NCBI GenBank assembly: GCA_019414645.1
Contig: DXLP01000004.1
Location: forward strand, 1-64,000
Direction: 5' to 3'
DNA: 64,000 nt
DNA from: Collinsella sp.
Lineage (GTDB): Bacteria; Actinomycetota; Coriobacteriia; Coriobacteriales; Coriobacteriaceae
Positions 17,944 through 27,725 of the stretch are shown here, one piece after another (position 1 is the first letter of the stretch; each line of letters starts with the position of its first letter). Made by a program: the position numbers and the translations under genes. The notes under the pieces are model-generated. The model did no database searches, was not told the origin of the DNA, and saw only the letters and a program-made list of their open reading frames with translations.

Positions 17944-18005
17944 TTGCGGTGAAATAGTTCCTGATTTCCGCCAAACCCCGGCATCCAGGAACTATTCCAC
18001 CGCAA
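17944..18005. repeat. Dispersed hairpin, TTGCGGTGAAATA family, copy 1
   Basis: 20-bp arms (17944-17963 and 17986-18005) with one mismatch and a 22-nt loop, lying 60 nt after the DUF1667 gene. Sequence family shared with 19479, 31871 and 51776. Confidence 0.85.
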
Positions 18006-18049
18006 CTTGCCTTGGGATCGGTATTTATCTTGTGCCTACTTTAGTGTCA

Positions 18050-18209
18050 TTTCAAAACTATGCCGGATTACGGGGCTGATTCGGAGACCCCCATCCATAC
18101 CGGCAATTTTCGATTTTTGATAAGCCTTCTACCTGCGGTTTTAACTTCGCGATTTTTCCTATGGTCATGTAATACAGGTCCAGCCCCGTAATCCGCCATG
18201 CTTTTGAAA
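18050..18209. mobile_element. MITE-like element with 29-bp inverted ends
   Basis: Arms 18050-18078 and 18181-18209 are inverted copies with three mismatches (ends TTTCAAAA...GGATTACGGGGCTG), enclosing about 100 nt of AT-rich DNA without a gene. Partly conserved direct copies of ATTTGGGACG...CTCTTTTG flank the region at 17891-17910 and 18218-18236. Together with the hairpin at 17944 this explains most of the 480-nt gap between DUF1667 and the peptidase. Confidence 0.6.
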
Positions 18210-18365
18210 CCAGCCCATTTGGGACGGGCCTCTTTTGACTCCTTTTTCCTGCACGCTTGCCAGGCTGGCCATGCCAAGGAATGTCCTAAAGTGCCGGCAT
18301 AAAAGGAACGTCCATATCTGCCGGGCATGGGATACCATGGTGGCACCCTAGCGAAAGGATGTTTC

Positions 18366-19454
18366 ATGGCGCATGTCGATAACCAGCGTGTGGCGCGCGT
18401 GCTCGATGCGCTCGAGGCTCAGCACCCCGGCGCGCAGCTGCTCGTAAACGACCCGTGGTCGATTTATTACCTGACCGGCTTTTATGCCGATATGTTCGAG
18501 CGTTTTTGCGGCGTGCTGCTCGCACGCGGTAGCGAGCCCGTGATCCTGGTCAACGCCCTGCATCAGCTGCCCGAGTACGACAATGCCCGCGTGGCCTACC
18601 ACACCGATACCGACGTCGTGACCGACGCCATCGCTCGCGAGGTCGATCCGACCAAACCGCTCGGCATCGACACCGTCATGCGCTCCGGCTTTTTGATGCC
18701 CCTTATGGATTGTCACGCCGCAAGCGAGTTTTTCCTGGGCGACTTTGCCGTCACCGCCGCACGCACCCACAAGGATGCCGCCGAGCAGGAGCTGATGCGC
18801 GCGTCCTCGGCCGCCAACGACGCCGTGATGGCCGACGCCATCAAACTCGTTCACGAGGGCGTGACGGAGCGCGAAATTGCCGACCAGATGCTCGGTCTGT
18901 ATCGCAAGCACGGCTGCGAGGGCTTTAGCTTTCCGCCCATCGTGAGCTTTGGCGCCAACGCCGGCGACCCGCATCACGAGCCCGACGACACCGTGCTCAA
19001 GCGTGGCGACGTGGTACTTTTCGACATTGGCGGACGCCGCTGCAACTACTGCTCGGACATGACACGCACGTTCTTTTGGGGCGAGCCGGACGAGGAGACG
19101 GCACGCATCTACGACATCGTGCGCCGCGCCAACGAGGCCGCCGAGGCGCTCATAGCACCAGGCGTGCGCATGTGCGACCTGGACCGTGCTGCGCGCGACG
19201 TGATTGAGGGCGCGGGCTATGGGCAGTACTTTACGCACCGCCTGGGCCACTCGATCGGTCTGCAGGACCACGAGCCGGGCGACGTCTCGCTTGTCAACAA
19301 ACAGGTCGTAGAGCCGGGCATAACGTTCTCTATCGAGCCGGGCATCTACCTCCCCGGCCGCACCGGCGTCCGCATCGAGGACCTTGCCCTGGTTACCGAG
19401 TCCGGCGTCGAGATTCTCAACGCCTACCCCCACGACCCAGTCCGCCTAGACTAG
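18366..19454 (+). CDS. M24 family metallopeptidase (Xaa-Pro dipeptidase-like)
   Basis: A 362-residue protein with an N-terminal creatinase-like domain (about 1-130) and a C-terminal pita-bread peptidase domain. The metal ligands are visible: two Asp in LFDIGGRRCNYCSDMTRTF (about residue 220), His in HRLGHSIGLQDHEPG (about 295) and two Glu in SIEPGIYLPG...VRIEDL (about 325-345). It cleaves Xaa-Pro peptides in the cytoplasm by family. The ATG at 18366 has AAAGGATG 5-12 nt upstream; a longer frame from 18327 lacks an RBS. It is flanked by repeat elements and appears monocistronic. Confidence 0.88.
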   Translation: MAHVDNQRVARVLDALEAQHPGAQLLVNDPWSIYYLTGFYADMFERFCGVLLARGSEPVILVNALHQLPEYDNARVAYHTDTDVVTDAIAREVDPTKPLGIDTVMRSGFLMPLMDCHAASEFFLGDFAVTAARTHKDAAEQELMRASSAANDAVMADAIKLVHEGVTEREIADQMLGLYRKHGCEGFSFPPIVSFGANAGDPHHEPDDTVLKRGDVVLFDIGGRRCNYCSDMTRTFFWGEPDEETARIYDIVRRANEAAEALIAPGVRMCDLDRAARDVIEGAGYGQYFTHRLGHSIGLQDHEPGDVSLVNKQVVEPGITFSIEPGIYLPGRTGVRIEDLALVTESGVEILNAYPHDPVRLD

Positions 19455-19478
19455 CCCCTTCCCAATAGCCCTTCAATA

Positions 19479-19545
19479 AGTTGCGGTGGAATAGTTCCTG
19501 GATGGGCTGCTAGAACCCAAAAATAGGAACTATTTCACCGCAACT
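19479..19545. repeat. Dispersed hairpin, TTGCGGTGAAATA family, copy 2
   Basis: Arms 19479-19500 and 19524-19545 pair over 22 positions with two differences, between two convergent genes (peptidase and folC), where it may also act as a shared transcript end. Confidence 0.85.
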
Positions 19546-19577
19546 GACGAGGGGATGGGTTAACGAAGCAGGGCAGG

Positions 19578-20921
19578 CTAGCGCAGCAGCCCCGCTACTT
19601 CGCCGGCCAGGGTGATGGTGCCGGCTGCTACGAAGGGCTCACGCGCGGCATCGAGGGCCGCGAGGGCCTCGGAAACGCTGGGGTACACGCCCACTAACTT
19701 GTCAGCGTCCACAAGGGCGGCGAGCTCCTCCGCCGGCAGGGCGCGATCGGAATCGGTCTGAGTCACGACCACGCGCGGGAAGGCTGGAATCAGCACGTCG
19801 ACGATACCCGCCACGTCCTTGTCAGCCAATGCGGCGCAAAGCAGCGTGGGGCGATTCTCTACGCACGGATCAATCTCGTCCAGTGCGCTCACAAAGTTCT
19901 CGCAGCTCTGGGGGTTATGGCAGGCGTCAATCAGCTTGAGTGGATCGGTTCCCAGCACATCAAAGCGACCCGGCGTGGGGCAGCCCATAAGCGAAGCGTC
20001 GAGCGCATCGTGGTCGAGCTCGCGGCCCAGATACCCCTCGCACAGCATAATCGCGCACGCGGCATTCTGCGGCTGATACGCCGGTTTAACCATCCTCGAC
20101 GTATAGATCGCGCGCGGCGTGGTGCAGCTGAACTCAACCGTGTCGCCCACATGCGCCGGCACCTTAGTCGTGACATGGTTCACCACGAGCGGCACCACAC
20201 CGCATTCGCGGCAACGGGCATCCATCACGCGCTGAACGCTCGCCTCGTGCGTGCCCTCGCCCAAAACAACCAAGCGCCCGGGTTTGATAACCGCAGCCTT
20301 CTCACCCGCAATGGCCTCGAGCGTGTCGCCCAAAATACGTGTGTGATCGAGCCCAATGCCCGTAATAGCAACGGCGACGGGATCGGTCGCGCTCGTAGCA
20401 TCCCAGCGTCCGCCCATGCCAACCTCGAGCACGGCAACATCCACCGCGGCCTCGGCAAACACGACAAGTGCGGCAGCCGTCAGCAGGTCAAACGGCGTGA
20501 TGGAATAGGCGCGCTCCCCCGCCGCCACACGGCGCGCATTCACGCGATGTCCCGCCTCAACAGCGGCAGAAACGCCACGGGCAAACGCCTCATCGCTCAC
20601 GACGCGCCCGTCAACCTCCATGCGCTCGGGATAGCGAACCAGCTGCGGCGACGTATACAGCGCGGTCTTGAGCCCCTCACCACGAAGAATGGCAGCCGAA
20701 AAACGCGTAGTCGAAGTCTTGCCATTGGTACCGGCAACCTGAATGCAATCAAAATACTCATCCGGACGCCCCAGCTCATCGAGCATATCGACAACCGTCT
20801 CGAGCAGAGGACCAGCATCCCCAGAAATCCGCCCCGTATCAGCAGCCAACCCAACAGCCTCATCAAACGAAAGCAACTCAAACGAGAAAGGAACGACATA
20901 CGACCCAGAACGCTTAGCCAT
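19578..20921 (-). CDS. folC: Folylpolyglutamate synthase / dihydrofolate synthase
   Basis: A 447-residue Mur-ligase-fold enzyme adding glutamate to folates (and to dihydropteroate in bifunctional forms). The P-loop is VAGTNGKTSTTRFSA (about residues 55-69); the Mur motif EVGMGGRWDATSATDP (about 160) and LIDACHNPQS (about 330) are family markers. I prefer the ATG at 20921, 10 nt after GAGGGG; an ATG at 20942 is in frame upstream. It follows valS on the minus strand with a structured element between them. Confidence 0.9.
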   Translation of the reverse strand: MAKRSGSYVVPFSFELLSFDEAVGLAADTGRISGDAGPLLETVVDMLDELGRPDEYFDCIQVAGTNGKTSTTRFSAAILRGEGLKTALYTSPQLVRYPERMEVDGRVVSDEAFARGVSAAVEAGHRVNARRVAAGERAYSITPFDLLTAAALVVFAEAAVDVAVLEVGMGGRWDATSATDPVAVAITGIGLDHTRILGDTLEAIAGEKAAVIKPGRLVVLGEGTHEASVQRVMDARCRECGVVPLVVNHVTTKVPAHVGDTVEFSCTTPRAIYTSRMVKPAYQPQNAACAIMLCEGYLGRELDHDALDASLMGCPTPGRFDVLGTDPLKLIDACHNPQSCENFVSALDEIDPCVENRPTLLCAALADKDVAGIVDVLIPAFPRVVVTQTDSDRALPAEELAALVDADKLVGVYPSVSEALAALDAAREPFVAAGTITLAGEVAGLLR

Positions 20922-21075
20922 AACCCAAAGTCCCCTCAACATAAAAAGAGGCCCGTACTAAACAACGAGCCCCTCCCATTCAAAATATCAGCCAAACACC
21001 GCTTGCAGCGGAATCAAGGCCACAACCCAGCGGTCCTAACAGGCAGATGCAAACAACCACGTAACCGCTATGGGA

Positions 21076-21183
21076 GCGGTTTGGGGCTTTGCTCGATACA
21101 AGTTCCGCACGAGCCGAAGGCCACTTAATGTGGCCTTCGTGCGAGCAGGACTGTCCGCAGTAGCGAGCAATGCCCCAAACCGC
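21076..21183. repeat. Structured element, CTTAATGTG family, copy 1
   Basis: Outer arms 21076-21095 and 21164-21183 (20 bp, one mismatch) surround a core containing TTCCGCACGAGCCGAAG and a 10-bp apical hairpin CGAAGGCCAC/GTGGCCTTCG with loop TTAAT. The core matches the element at 23916-24028; the outer arms do not. It lies between valS and folC. Confidence 0.85.
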
Positions 21184-21198
21184 GTCCCCCAGTAACGC

Positions 21199-23895
21199 CT
21201 ACGAGAAGTCAGCAACCTGTGCAGTCAGCGCCGCCAGGATCTCCTTGAGCTCAGCTGCACGGTCCCTCTTCTTCTGGACCACCGCGGGCGCGGCCTTGGC
21301 CACAAAACCCTCGTTGGCGAGCGTCTTCTCGCAGCCGGCGAGCTCCTTCTGGGCCGCGGCAATCTCCTTCTCCAGGCGTGTCTTCTCGGCCGAAAGGTCA
21401 ACCTTGCCCTCGAGCACCACAAAGACCTCGACGCCGCTGTCGACCACGGCAATGCTCGCGGCCGGCTTCTCGACGTCGGTACCCATGACCAGCGAGGCGG
21501 TGTTGGCCAGCGGCTCGATGGTCGAGCGCAGGCTCTCGAGCTTCTCGATATCCTCGGCACCGGCGCGCACGACCACGTCGAGTTCGGCCTTGGGGCTCAA
21601 GCGATAACGCGAACGCGTGGCACGGGCGGCGGAAACGACGGCGCGGCACAGCTCAAACGCGCGCTCGGCGTCCTCGTCAACATACTTAGCGTAGTCGGCG
21701 GGCTCGGGCCACTTGGCAATCATGAGCGCCTCGGCGCGGTCAACGTTACCCTCGGCATCCAGGTCGAGCACGCTCGCCGGCATGTTGTCCCAGATCTCCT
21801 CGGTGACAAACGGCATGAGCGGGTGCATCAGGCGAATGGAGGTATCGAGCACAAAGATCAGGTTGCGCTGAGCCTGCAGACGGCCCTCGCCCTTCAGGCG
21901 GGCCTTGGTGACCTCGACGTACCAGTCGCAGACCTCGTTCCAGAAGAACTGCTGCACGCCGCGAGCCATGTCGCCAAAGGTGTAGTTCTCAATACCCTCG
22001 GTGACCATCTTGACGGCCTTGGCCAGGCGGCTGAACATCCAAGCGTCGGCCGGCGTCTCAACGACGGGCTCGCCGGGCGTGTAGCCCTCCATGTTCATGA
22101 GCAGGAAGCGGCTGGCGTTCCAGATCTTGGTGACAAAGCTCTTGGCCTGGTCGGTACGCGGGCTGTCGATAAGCTTCTTGGTCTTCTTGTCGATGTTCGC
22201 GTCGAACTTGACGTCCTGATTGTTGGTGCACAGCGTGAGCAAGTTGAAGCGCATGGCGTCGGCGCCGTACATGCCAATGAGGTCCATGGGGTCAACGCCG
22301 TTGCCCTTGGACTTGGACATGCGGCTGCCGTCCTTGGCCAGAATCGTCGGGTAGATGACGACGTCCTTAAACGGCACCTCGTCCAGGAAGTACAGCGAGC
22401 TCATGACCATGCGGGCGACCCACAGCGCGATGATGTCGCGCGCGGTGACGAGCGCCGTCGTGGGGTGATGGCCCTCGAGCAGCTCCGGCTTTTGCGGCCA
22501 GCCCTGCGTGGCGAAGGTCCACAGCTGCGAGCTGAACCAGGTGTCCAGCACGTTCTCGTCCTGATGCACGTGATGGCCGCCGCACTTGGGGCACACGTCG
22601 GTGTCCACGGTAAGAGCGTCCTCCCAGCCGCAATCCTCGCAGTAGAACACGGGGATGCGGTGGCCCCACCACAGCTGGCGGCTGATGCACCAGTCCTTGA
22701 GGTTCTCCATCCAGGTGGTGTAGGTCTGCGTCCAGCGCGCGGGGTGGAAGGTGACCTTGCCGGAGTTGACGGCGTCGAGCGCCGGCCCCTTGAGCTTGTC
22801 AACGGCCACGAACCACTGCTCGGACAGCCACGGCTCAAGCGCGGCGTCGCAGCGGTAGCAGTGCATGACGGAGTGATCGAGGTCCTCGACGTGATCGAGC
22901 AGGTCGTGCTCCTCGAACCACTTGATGACGGCCTCGCGGCACTCGTCGCGGTTCATGCCGGTGAACTCGCCATAGCCCTCGACGACCACCGCGTGCTCGT
23001 CGAAAATGTTGATCTGCGGCAGGTCGTGGGCCTGACCCATGGCGTAGTCGTTGGGGTCGTGGGCCGGGGTGACCTTGACGAAGCCGGAGCCAAAGTTGGC
23101 GTCGACATGCCAATCCTCAAAGATGGGGATCTCGCGGTTGACGATGGGGAGCTTGACGGTCTTACCCACAAAGGCGGCCTTCTCGGGGTCCTTCGGGGAG
23201 ACGGCGACGCCCGTGTCGCCGAGCATGGTCTCGGGGCGCGTGGTGGCGACGACGATGTAGTCCTGGCCGTTGACCGGCTCGGTCAGCGGGTAGCGCAGGT
23301 GCCACAGGTGGCCTTTCTCATCCTTATACTCGGCCTCGTCGTCCGAGATGGCGGTGGTGCAGTTGGGGCACCAGTTGACGATACGCTTGCCGCGGTAGAT
23401 CAGGCCGTCGTGGTACCAGTCGCAGAAGACCTTGCGCACAGCCTGCGCGTAATCCTCGTCCATGGTAAAGCGCTCGTTATCGAAGTCGACGGAGCAGCCC
23501 ATGCGCTTAATCTGCTCGACGATGATGCCGCCGTACTCGTGGGTCCAATCCCAGCAAGCGTCGACAAACTTATCGCGACCGATCTCCAGGCGGCTGATGC
23601 CCTCGCTCTTGAGCTTCTTATCGACCTTGGTCTGCGTGGCGATACCGGCGTGATCGGTGCCGAGCACCCAACGCGTGGACTTGCCGCGCATGCGGGCCAT
23701 ACGGACGATGGCGTCCTGAATAGAGTCGTCGGTGGCGTGACCCATGTGGAGCTTACCAGTAACGTTGGGAGGCGGAATGGTGACGGTGCAGTCGCCCACG
23801 CCCTCACGGCGCTTATAGTAGCCGCCGTCGAGCCACTTCTGCAGGATCGCCGGCTCGTTGGTCGACGGATCGTAGTTCTTGGGCATTTCTTCCAT
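21199..23895 (-). CDS. valS: Valyl-tRNA synthetase
   Basis: An 898-residue class I synthetase charging tRNA-Val. It has the HIGH-type motif PPNVTGKLHMGHA (about residues 42-54), the editing-domain sequence TTRPETMLGDTGV, the KMSKS motif MSKSKGNGVDP (about 530) and a C-terminal coiled coil (ALEGKVDLSAEKTRLEKEI region, ~820-890). Length is normal. AAGGGAG sits 6 nt before the ATG at 23895. A very stable hairpin element (23916-24028) lies just upstream of this RBS, so it may be in the leader of the valS mRNA. Confidence 0.96.
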   Translation of the reverse strand: MEEMPKNYDPSTNEPAILQKWLDGGYYKRREGVGDCTVTIPPPNVTGKLHMGHATDDSIQDAIVRMARMRGKSTRWVLGTDHAGIATQTKVDKKLKSEGISRLEIGRDKFVDACWDWTHEYGGIIVEQIKRMGCSVDFDNERFTMDEDYAQAVRKVFCDWYHDGLIYRGKRIVNWCPNCTTAISDDEAEYKDEKGHLWHLRYPLTEPVNGQDYIVVATTRPETMLGDTGVAVSPKDPEKAAFVGKTVKLPIVNREIPIFEDWHVDANFGSGFVKVTPAHDPNDYAMGQAHDLPQINIFDEHAVVVEGYGEFTGMNRDECREAVIKWFEEHDLLDHVEDLDHSVMHCYRCDAALEPWLSEQWFVAVDKLKGPALDAVNSGKVTFHPARWTQTYTTWMENLKDWCISRQLWWGHRIPVFYCEDCGWEDALTVDTDVCPKCGGHHVHQDENVLDTWFSSQLWTFATQGWPQKPELLEGHHPTTALVTARDIIALWVARMVMSSLYFLDEVPFKDVVIYPTILAKDGSRMSKSKGNGVDPMDLIGMYGADAMRFNLLTLCTNNQDVKFDANIDKKTKKLIDSPRTDQAKSFVTKIWNASRFLLMNMEGYTPGEPVVETPADAWMFSRLAKAVKMVTEGIENYTFGDMARGVQQFFWNEVCDWYVEVTKARLKGEGRLQAQRNLIFVLDTSIRLMHPLMPFVTEEIWDNMPASVLDLDAEGNVDRAEALMIAKWPEPADYAKYVDEDAERAFELCRAVVSAARATRSRYRLSPKAELDVVVRAGAEDIEKLESLRSTIEPLANTASLVMGTDVEKPAASIAVVDSGVEVFVVLEGKVDLSAEKTRLEKEIAAAQKELAGCEKTLANEGFVAKAAPAVVQKKRDRAAELKEILAALTAQVADFS

Positions 23896-23915
23896 ATATT
23901 TCTCCCTTGCCCGTC

Positions 23916-24028
23916 GGCGTGTCCGCCTGCTTGGTTTTCGCTCGGTCAGGTCCTGACTCGCGCGAAGAGCACATTAAGTGCTCTTCGGCTCGTGCGGAAT
24001 CTACGAAAACCAAGCAGGCGGACACGCC
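23916..24028. repeat. Structured element, CTTAATGTG family, copy 2
   Basis: A perfect 25-bp outer stem (23916-23940 with 24004-24028) surrounds the same core as the copy at 21076, here in the opposite orientation, with apical stem CGAAGAGCAC/GTGCTCTTCG. Two base pairs differ from the other copy on both strands in compensating fashion. It ends 11 nt before the valS RBS. Confidence 0.88.
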
Positions 24029-24103
24029 TTAGGTATCGATTACTTCAGTCTGAAGGTACTAACTTGACAATCTCACAGAATAGCACAGGCATACCTGCCG
24101 AAA

Positions 24104-24184
24104 AGGGACAGGTTTATTTTGGTAGGTTTTATCAGGGGAAACGACATTTGCCCATATAAAACCGACCAAAATAAACCTGTCCCT
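24104..24184 (-). terminator. GGGACAG-family palindrome after clpX
   Basis: Arms of about 28 bp begin AGGGACAGGTTTATTTTGG on both strands, with four T following on the minus strand. It is 48 nt after the clpX stop. A second GC-rich hairpin (24194-24217) lies between it and clpX. Confidence 0.6.
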
Positions 24185-24232
24185 AAATGGCAGGCCCCGC
24201 GGTGGTTGCCGCGGGGCATGGATTCAAGCTAT

Positions 24233-25642
24233 TTAACCGTAGATGCGTTGGGGCTGCTCTTCGCCCTTTACGGAGGCTTCGGTCACGATGACCTTGGAAA
24301 CACCCTCCTCGCTGGGGAGGTCGAACATCGTCTGCTGCAGCACGTCCTCACAGATGGAACGCAGGCCGCGGGCGCCGGTCTTGCGGGCAAGCGCCATGCG
24401 GGCGATCTCGTGCAGAGCGGCGTTCTCAAACTCAAGCTCAACGTCCTCGAGCTGGAACATCTTACGGTACTGACGCACCACGGCGTTCTTGGGCTCGGTC
24501 AGGATCGACACCAGGTCGTCCTCATCAAGCGCCTGCGTCTGGGTGACGACGGGCGTACGGCCCACGAACTCGGGAATCATGCCAAAGGCGTTAAGGTCCT
24601 GCGGGAGCACCTGGCGCAGCAGGTCGTTCTCGTCGACCGAGGTGGGGCCGGCGATCTCGGAGTTAAAGCCCACGCCCTTGTTGCCCACACGGTCGGCAAT
24701 GATCTTGTCCAGACCCACAAAGGCACCGCCGCAGATGAACAGAATGTTGGTCGTGTCAATCTGCAGCAGCTCCTGCTGGGGATGCTTGCGGCCGCCGGTG
24801 GGCGGAACGCTTGCCACCGTGCCCTCAAGAATCTTAAGCAGCGCCTGCTGAACGCCCTCGCCCGAAACGTCGCGGGTAATGGAGAGGTTCTCGGCCTTGC
24901 GGGCGATCTTGTCGATCTCGTCCACGTAGATAATGCCGACCTGCGCGCGCTCGATATCGCCATCGGCGGCGTTGATGAGCTTGAGCAGGATGTTCTCCAC
25001 GTCCTCGCCCACATAGCCGGCCTCGGTAAGCGCGGTGGCGTCGGCGATGGCAAACGGCACCTCGAGGATGCGCGCGAGCGTCTGGGCGAGCAGGGTCTTA
25101 CCGGTACCGGTGGGACCGAGCAGCAAAATGTTGGACTTGGCGAGCTCCACCTCGTCCATGTCATCGTCGAGCTGCGAGTCCAAGCCGTCGTCAAAGGCCG
25201 AAAGCGCAGCGCCACCCTCGATCACGCGGCGGTAATGGTTGTACACGGCAACCGACATGGCGCGCTTGGCGTCCTCCTGGCCCATGACATAGGCCGAAAG
25301 CTCGTCATAGATCTCGTGCGGCGTCGGCACGTGCGTAATAACCTGACGGGCGTCGTCCTCCAGCTCAAAACCCTCGGCCTCAGGATCTACAGCAGGCTGA
25401 CCGGCAGCCTGGCCGTGGTCGTTGAGAAAGCCCGGCAGCTTGCCGTTACGGGCGGCGTCCATAAAGTCCGAAGCCAGCGACTCCTCCAAGATCTCGGAGC
25501 AGGCAGCGACGCACTCGTCGCAGATAAAGATATTGGTCGGGCCCTTCACCAGGCGGCGAACCTGACCCTGCTCTTTTCCGCAGAAGGAGCAGCGGATGGG
25601 GTTGCCGTTCTCGTCGAAGCCGTCCTGCATGTTACCGGCCAT
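24233..25642 (-). CDS. clpX: ATP-dependent Clp protease ATP-binding subunit ClpX
   Basis: A 469-residue AAA+ unfoldase that feeds substrates to ClpP. The N-terminal zinc-binding domain has CSFCGKEQ and [10 protein letters not shown] (residues ~18-50); Walker A is [15 protein letters not shown] (about 172), Walker [12 protein letters not shown] (about 240), and the IGF-type loop region that docks ClpP is near residue 325. It starts 1 nt after the clpP stop, so the two are in one operon, as usual. A long acidic insert (~residues 60-100 and 130-165) distinguishes it from E. coli ClpX. Confidence 0.96.
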   Translation of the reverse strand: MAGNMQDGFDENGNPIRCSFCGKEQGQVRRLVKGPTNIFICDECVAACSEILEESLASDFMDAARNGKLPGFLNDHGQAAGQPAVDPEAEGFELEDDARQVITHVPTPHEIYDELSAYVMGQEDAKRAMSVAVYNHYRRVIEGGAALSAFDDGLDSQLDDDMDEVELAKSNILLLGPTGTGKTLLAQTLARILEVPFAIADATALTEAGYVGEDVENILLKLINAADGDIERAQVGIIYVDEIDKIARKAENLSITRDVSGEGVQQALLKILEGTVASVPPTGGRKHPQQELLQIDTTNILFICGGAFVGLDKIIADRVGNKGVGFNSEIAGPTSVDENDLLRQVLPQDLNAFGMIPEFVGRTPVVTQTQALDEDDLVSILTEPKNAVVRQYRKMFQLEDVELEFENAALHEIARMALARKTGARGLRSICEDVLQQTMFDLPSEEGVSKVIVTEASVKGEEQPQRIYG

Positions 25643-25643
25643 C

Positions 25644-26276
25644 CTAGGCGTCCTTCGCGGCGAGGTCGCGCGAGGTGACGATGCGGTCGATTAGACCGTA
25701 GTCAAGGGCCTCGGCAGCCGTGAGGTAGTTGTCGCGCTCGGTATCGGCCTGGACCTTCTCGATGGGCTGACCCGAGGCGTCGGACAGAATCTGGTTGAGC
25801 TCGCGACGGGTCTTCTTGATCTCCTCGGCCACGATCTCGATCTCGGTCTGCTGGCCCTGCGCACCGCCGCTGGGCTGGTGAATCATGACCTTAGAGTGCG
25901 GCAGGCAGAAGCGCTTGCCCTTGGCGCCGGCCGAAAGCAGCACGGCGGCCATGGACGCGGCCATACCGACGCAGATGGTGGAGACCTGCGGCTTGATGAA
26001 GTTCATGGTGTCCAGAATCGCCAGGCCGGAGTAGACCTCACCACCGGGCGAATTGATGTAGAGCGAGATATCCTTCTCGGCATCCTGGCTCTCAAGATGC
26101 AGCAGCTGGGCAACGACCAGGTTGGCGCTGACGGAGTTGATCTCCTCGCCCAAGAAGATGATGCGGTCGTTGAGCAGGCGCGAATAGATATCGTAGCTGC
26201 GCTCGCCGCGCGGCGTCTGCTCGATAACGTATGGCACGAGGGCGGAATCGAACTTAGCGATCATACGCATCTCCAT
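25644..26276 (-). CDS. clpP: ATP-dependent Clp protease proteolytic subunit ClpP
   Basis: A ~206-210-residue serine protease. The catalytic triad is visible: Ser in [13 protein letters not shown] (about residue 102), His in [11 protein letters not shown] (about 127) and Asp in [18 protein letters not shown] (about 176). It forms the tetradecameric chamber with ClpX. The ATG at 26276 has a weak RBS; the in-frame ATG at 26264 has GGAG 6 nt upstream and may be the true start. It lies between tig and clpX in the common tig-clpP-clpX order, separated from tig by a hairpin. Confidence 0.95.
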   Translation of the reverse strand: MEMRMIAKFDSALVPYVIEQTPRGERSYDIYSRLLNDRIIFLGEEINSVSANLVVAQLLHLESQDAEKDISLYINSPGGEVYSGLAILDTMNFIKPQVSTICVGMAASMAAVLLSAGAKGKRFCLPHSKVMIHQPSGGAQGQQTEIEIVAEEIKKTRRELNQILSDASGQPIEKVQADTERDNYLTAAEALDYGLIDRIVTSRDLAAKDA

Positions 26277-26309
26277 TTCTCTTACGGACCAATAGTGGTT
26301 CTAGATAAA

Positions 26310-26350
26310 CGTACGGTGCCCGCATGCTATGCATTGGCTGGCACCGTACG
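26310..26350 (-). terminator. Hairpin between tig and clpP
   Basis: A perfect 11-bp stem CGTACGGTGCC/GGCACCGTACG (26310-26320 with 26340-26350) follows tig on the minus strand with only three T after it. It may reduce read-through into clpP. Confidence 0.45.
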
Positions 26351-26426
26351 AAGCAACCGGATAACCGGTGTATAACTTTACCCCATCACGGGCGCATGCA
26401 TGCGCTCGCGGGCAAGGTGGCGAGAA

Positions 26427-27725
26427 TTACTCGGCGTCCTTGGCGGTCTCGTCGACCTCGGTCACCTTGGCGTTCTCGACCAGGTGGTCGACAGCCTTGG
26501 AGCGACGGATGGACTCGCGGACAGCAGGCATACGGCCATCGGCGATGAACTCGGCCTTGGAAGCCTCGACGTCCTTGACGCCAGCCTTCTCGAACTCGGC
26601 GTTGATGTCGTCCTCGGTGACCTCAATCTTGAGCTCGCGGGCGAGGGCATCGAGCGCCAGGGACTCACGGGCGACGTCGTTGGCCTGCTTGTGCAGGTCG
26701 CCGATGAACTGCTCCATGGTCAGGCCGGAAGCGGGCAGCCAGGTGTCCAGCGTCATGCCGCGGGCAGCGAGGTTGGACAGGAAGTTCTGGCCAAGCTCCT
26801 CAAAGACGGACTGCTCGTAGTCGGCGTCCATCTCGTCGAGCTGCAGACGCTCGGCGAGAGCGGAGACGCAACGGTTCTCCTTCTCGGCCGGGAGACGGGA
26901 AGCCTTGTCCTGCTCGATCTCGATCTTAATGGCGTCGCGCATAGCGTCGATGCTGTCGAAGCCAAAGTCGGACTTGACGAGCTCGTCGGTGAGCTCGGGG
27001 GTGTTGCGGACCTTGATGCCCTTAACGGTGACCTCGACGGTGTGGGTCTCGGCCTCCTCGCCCTCCTCGGCCTCGTCGGTCCAGGTGACGGACTTGACGT
27101 CGCCAACGTTAGCGCCGATCAGGGCTTCGTTGAACTCCTTGGGGTTGCTGTCGCTACCGGCGATGAGCATGCGGCCCTCGGCGGCGAAGTTGTCGGCGTT
27201 CTCGACGGCCTTAAGGTCGACGGTCACATAGTCCTCGGCCTCGACGGCGCGACCCTCGACGTCCTCGAAGGTGGCACGGTAGTTGAGGAGCATCTCGACC
27301 TGGTTGTTGATCTCGGACTCGGTGACCTCCGCAGGGGGCATCTCGATCTCGACGGCGTCGAAGGAGGAGAGCTCAGCGGCGGGACGCAGGGAGAACTCGA
27401 CGGTGTAGGTGTAGTCCTCGTGATCCTTGGCGAGGTCGAGGTCCTTGTAGTCACCATTCTTGGTGGGGACGATGTCCAGCTCGTTGAGGACGGCGGGCTC
27501 GTTGGCAGCGATCAGGTCGTTGGTGGCCTGAGCGAGGGTAGCCTCGGCGCCAAGAGCGGAGTCGATGACCGGACGGGGAGCCTTACCGGCACGGAAGCCC
27601 GGGAAGCGGTACTTCTTGGCGGTCTCCTTGTAGGCCTTCTTGATCGCGGCGTCGACGTCGGCGGCCGGGATGGTGACCGTAGCGGTGAGCTTGGCGTCCT
27701 TGACGTCAGAAGCGGTGATGTTCAA
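26427..27725 (-). CDS. tig: Trigger factor
   Basis: A ~432-residue ribosome-bound chaperone and peptidyl-prolyl isomerase. The ribosome-binding signature is in FPGFRAGKAPRPVIDS (about residues 40-55), followed by the FKBP-type PPIase domain (about 150-235) and the helical C-terminal arms; the tail is acidic. The start is uncertain: an ATG at 27740 has no good RBS because AGGAGG overlaps codons 2-3, whereas the TTG at 27725 is 6 nt after that AGGAGG, so I use the TTG. The frame extends further upstream into the tRNA-Leu gene, which is not coding. It begins the tig-clpP-clpX series. Confidence 0.9.
   Translation of the reverse strand: MNITASDVKDAKLTATVTIPAADVDAAIKKAYKETAKKYRFPGFRAGKAPRPVIDSALGAEATLAQATNDLIAANEPAVLNELDIVPTKNGDYKDLDLAKDHEDYTYTVEFSLRPAAELSSFDAVEIEMPPAEVTESEINNQVEMLLNYRATFEDVEGRAVEAEDYVTVDLKAVENADNFAAEGRMLIAGSDSNPKEFNEALIGANVGDVKSVTWTDEAEEGEEAETHTVEVTVKGIKVRNTPELTDELVKSDFGFDSIDAMRDAIKIEIEQDKASRLPAEKENRCVSALAERLQLDEMDADYEQSVFEELGQNFLSNLAARGMTLDTWLPASGLTMEQFIGDLHKQANDVARESLALDALARELKIEVTEDDINAEFEKAGVKDVEASKAEFIADGRMPAVRESIRRSKAVDHLVENAKVTEVDETAKDAE

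Noticed and set aside
23896-24103. T-box riboswitch upstream of valS or thrS
   Set aside because: The conserved T-box sequence and specifier loop layout are not seen in either leader.
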